Translations under genes and position numbers: made by a program
Assembly: GCA_937915735.1 (NCBI GenBank)
Contig: CALGGS010000043.1
Location: forward strand, 1-7,121
Source: an uncultured Treponema sp.
GTDB lineage: Bacteria > Spirochaetota > Spirochaetia > Treponematales > Treponemataceae
Reading direction: 5' to 3'
DNA: 7,121 bases
Shown: positions 7,032 to 7,121 of the stretch, piece after piece
Position numbering within the stretch: the first letter of the stretch is position 1
Layout of the letters: each line of letters opens with the position of its first letter
The notes under the pieces: generated by a model
Seen by the model: only the letters and a program-made list of their open reading frames with translations
Database searches by the model: none
What the model was told of the DNA's origin: nothing

Positions 7032-7121
7032 AAGTCTGTTTGTGACAACATTTTCATTTCAGAGCTTACAGTCGGTCCTTTTGTCTTTAAACTTATCTCA
7101 AACATTTTAAAGGTGATTAAC
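7028..7121 (-). CDS. Possible 3' end of an upstream phage-region gene, edge-partial
   Basis: The - strand frame ending in TGA at 7030-7028 is open to the window edge and reads, from the only ATG (7105), MFEISLKTKGPTVSSEMKML and five more residues. The sequence before that ATG (GTTAATCACCTTTAAA) has no ribosome-binding site, so the frame is more likely the tail of a longer gene than a 25-residue protein. The stop overlaps the start of the holin-like gene as ATGA, a common arrangement in phage operons. I do not recognise a family. Confidence 0.35.
   Translation of the reverse strand, partial: LITFKMFEISLKTKGPTVSSEMKMLSQTDL

Noticed and set aside
6820..7110. 96-residue + strand frame, hydrophobic and serine-rich
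   Set aside because: It lies opposite the holin-like gene, has low-complexity composition typical of an antisense shadow, and the - strand frame has recognisable family features.
1..7121. CRISPR array, insertion-sequence ends or rRNA/tRNA genes
   Set aside because: No spaced direct repeats, terminal inverted repeats with a transposase, or RNA gene signatures were seen.

Overview
The window holds the 3' part of a double-glycine-peptide (bacteriocin / modified-peptide) export operon of the NHLP/NHLM type, all on the + strand. It is followed by a lipoprotein gene that stops early, and then by a short stretch on the - strand that looks like phage DNA. The organism cannot be fixed from 7 kb. A diderm is indicated by the periplasmic adaptor. 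The relaxed lipobox (V-F-L-S-C, Phe at -3) and moderate GC would suit a spirochaete such as a host-associated Treponema, but this is inference.

Positions 1-5679 encode the export machine. First comes the C-terminal part of a HlyD-like membrane-fusion protein (cut by the window's left edge). Next is an ABC exporter with an N-terminal C39 leader peptidase, and then a second ABC exporter of 889 residues that has a long N-terminal domain of another kind in place of C39. Both ATPase domains keep all the motifs needed for ATP hydrolysis. Gaps between genes are 5, 10 and 13 bases with no visible promoter or terminator, so the genes look co-transcribed. The expected partners (precursor peptide with a nitrile-hydratase-like or Nif11-like leader, and maturation enzymes) are not in the window and would lie to the left if present.

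The most striking detail is at the start of the C39 exporter. The ATG with a good ribosome-binding site (778) is in a different frame from the rest of the gene. The two frames meet at a run of ten A's (794-803) that contains a correctly phased A-AAA-AAA slippery heptamer. A -1 slip gives exactly the N-terminus expected for this family. This may be an expression switch, polymerase or ribosome slippage, or a one-base sequence error.

Positions 5693-6556 encode a lipoprotein with the fold of branched-chain-amino-acid/amide-type periplasmic binding proteins (type 1). It ends inside its second lobe, roughly 100 residues short of the usual length. After about 105 AT-rich noncoding bases comes, on the opposite strand, a 122-residue single-TM protein resembling holin-like proteins from Firmicutes-type prophages, apparently coupled by an ATGA overlap to a further reading frame that runs to the window edge. 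The simplest reading is that a phage-like element, a rearrangement or an assembly join interrupts the lipoprotein gene near 6535-6560.
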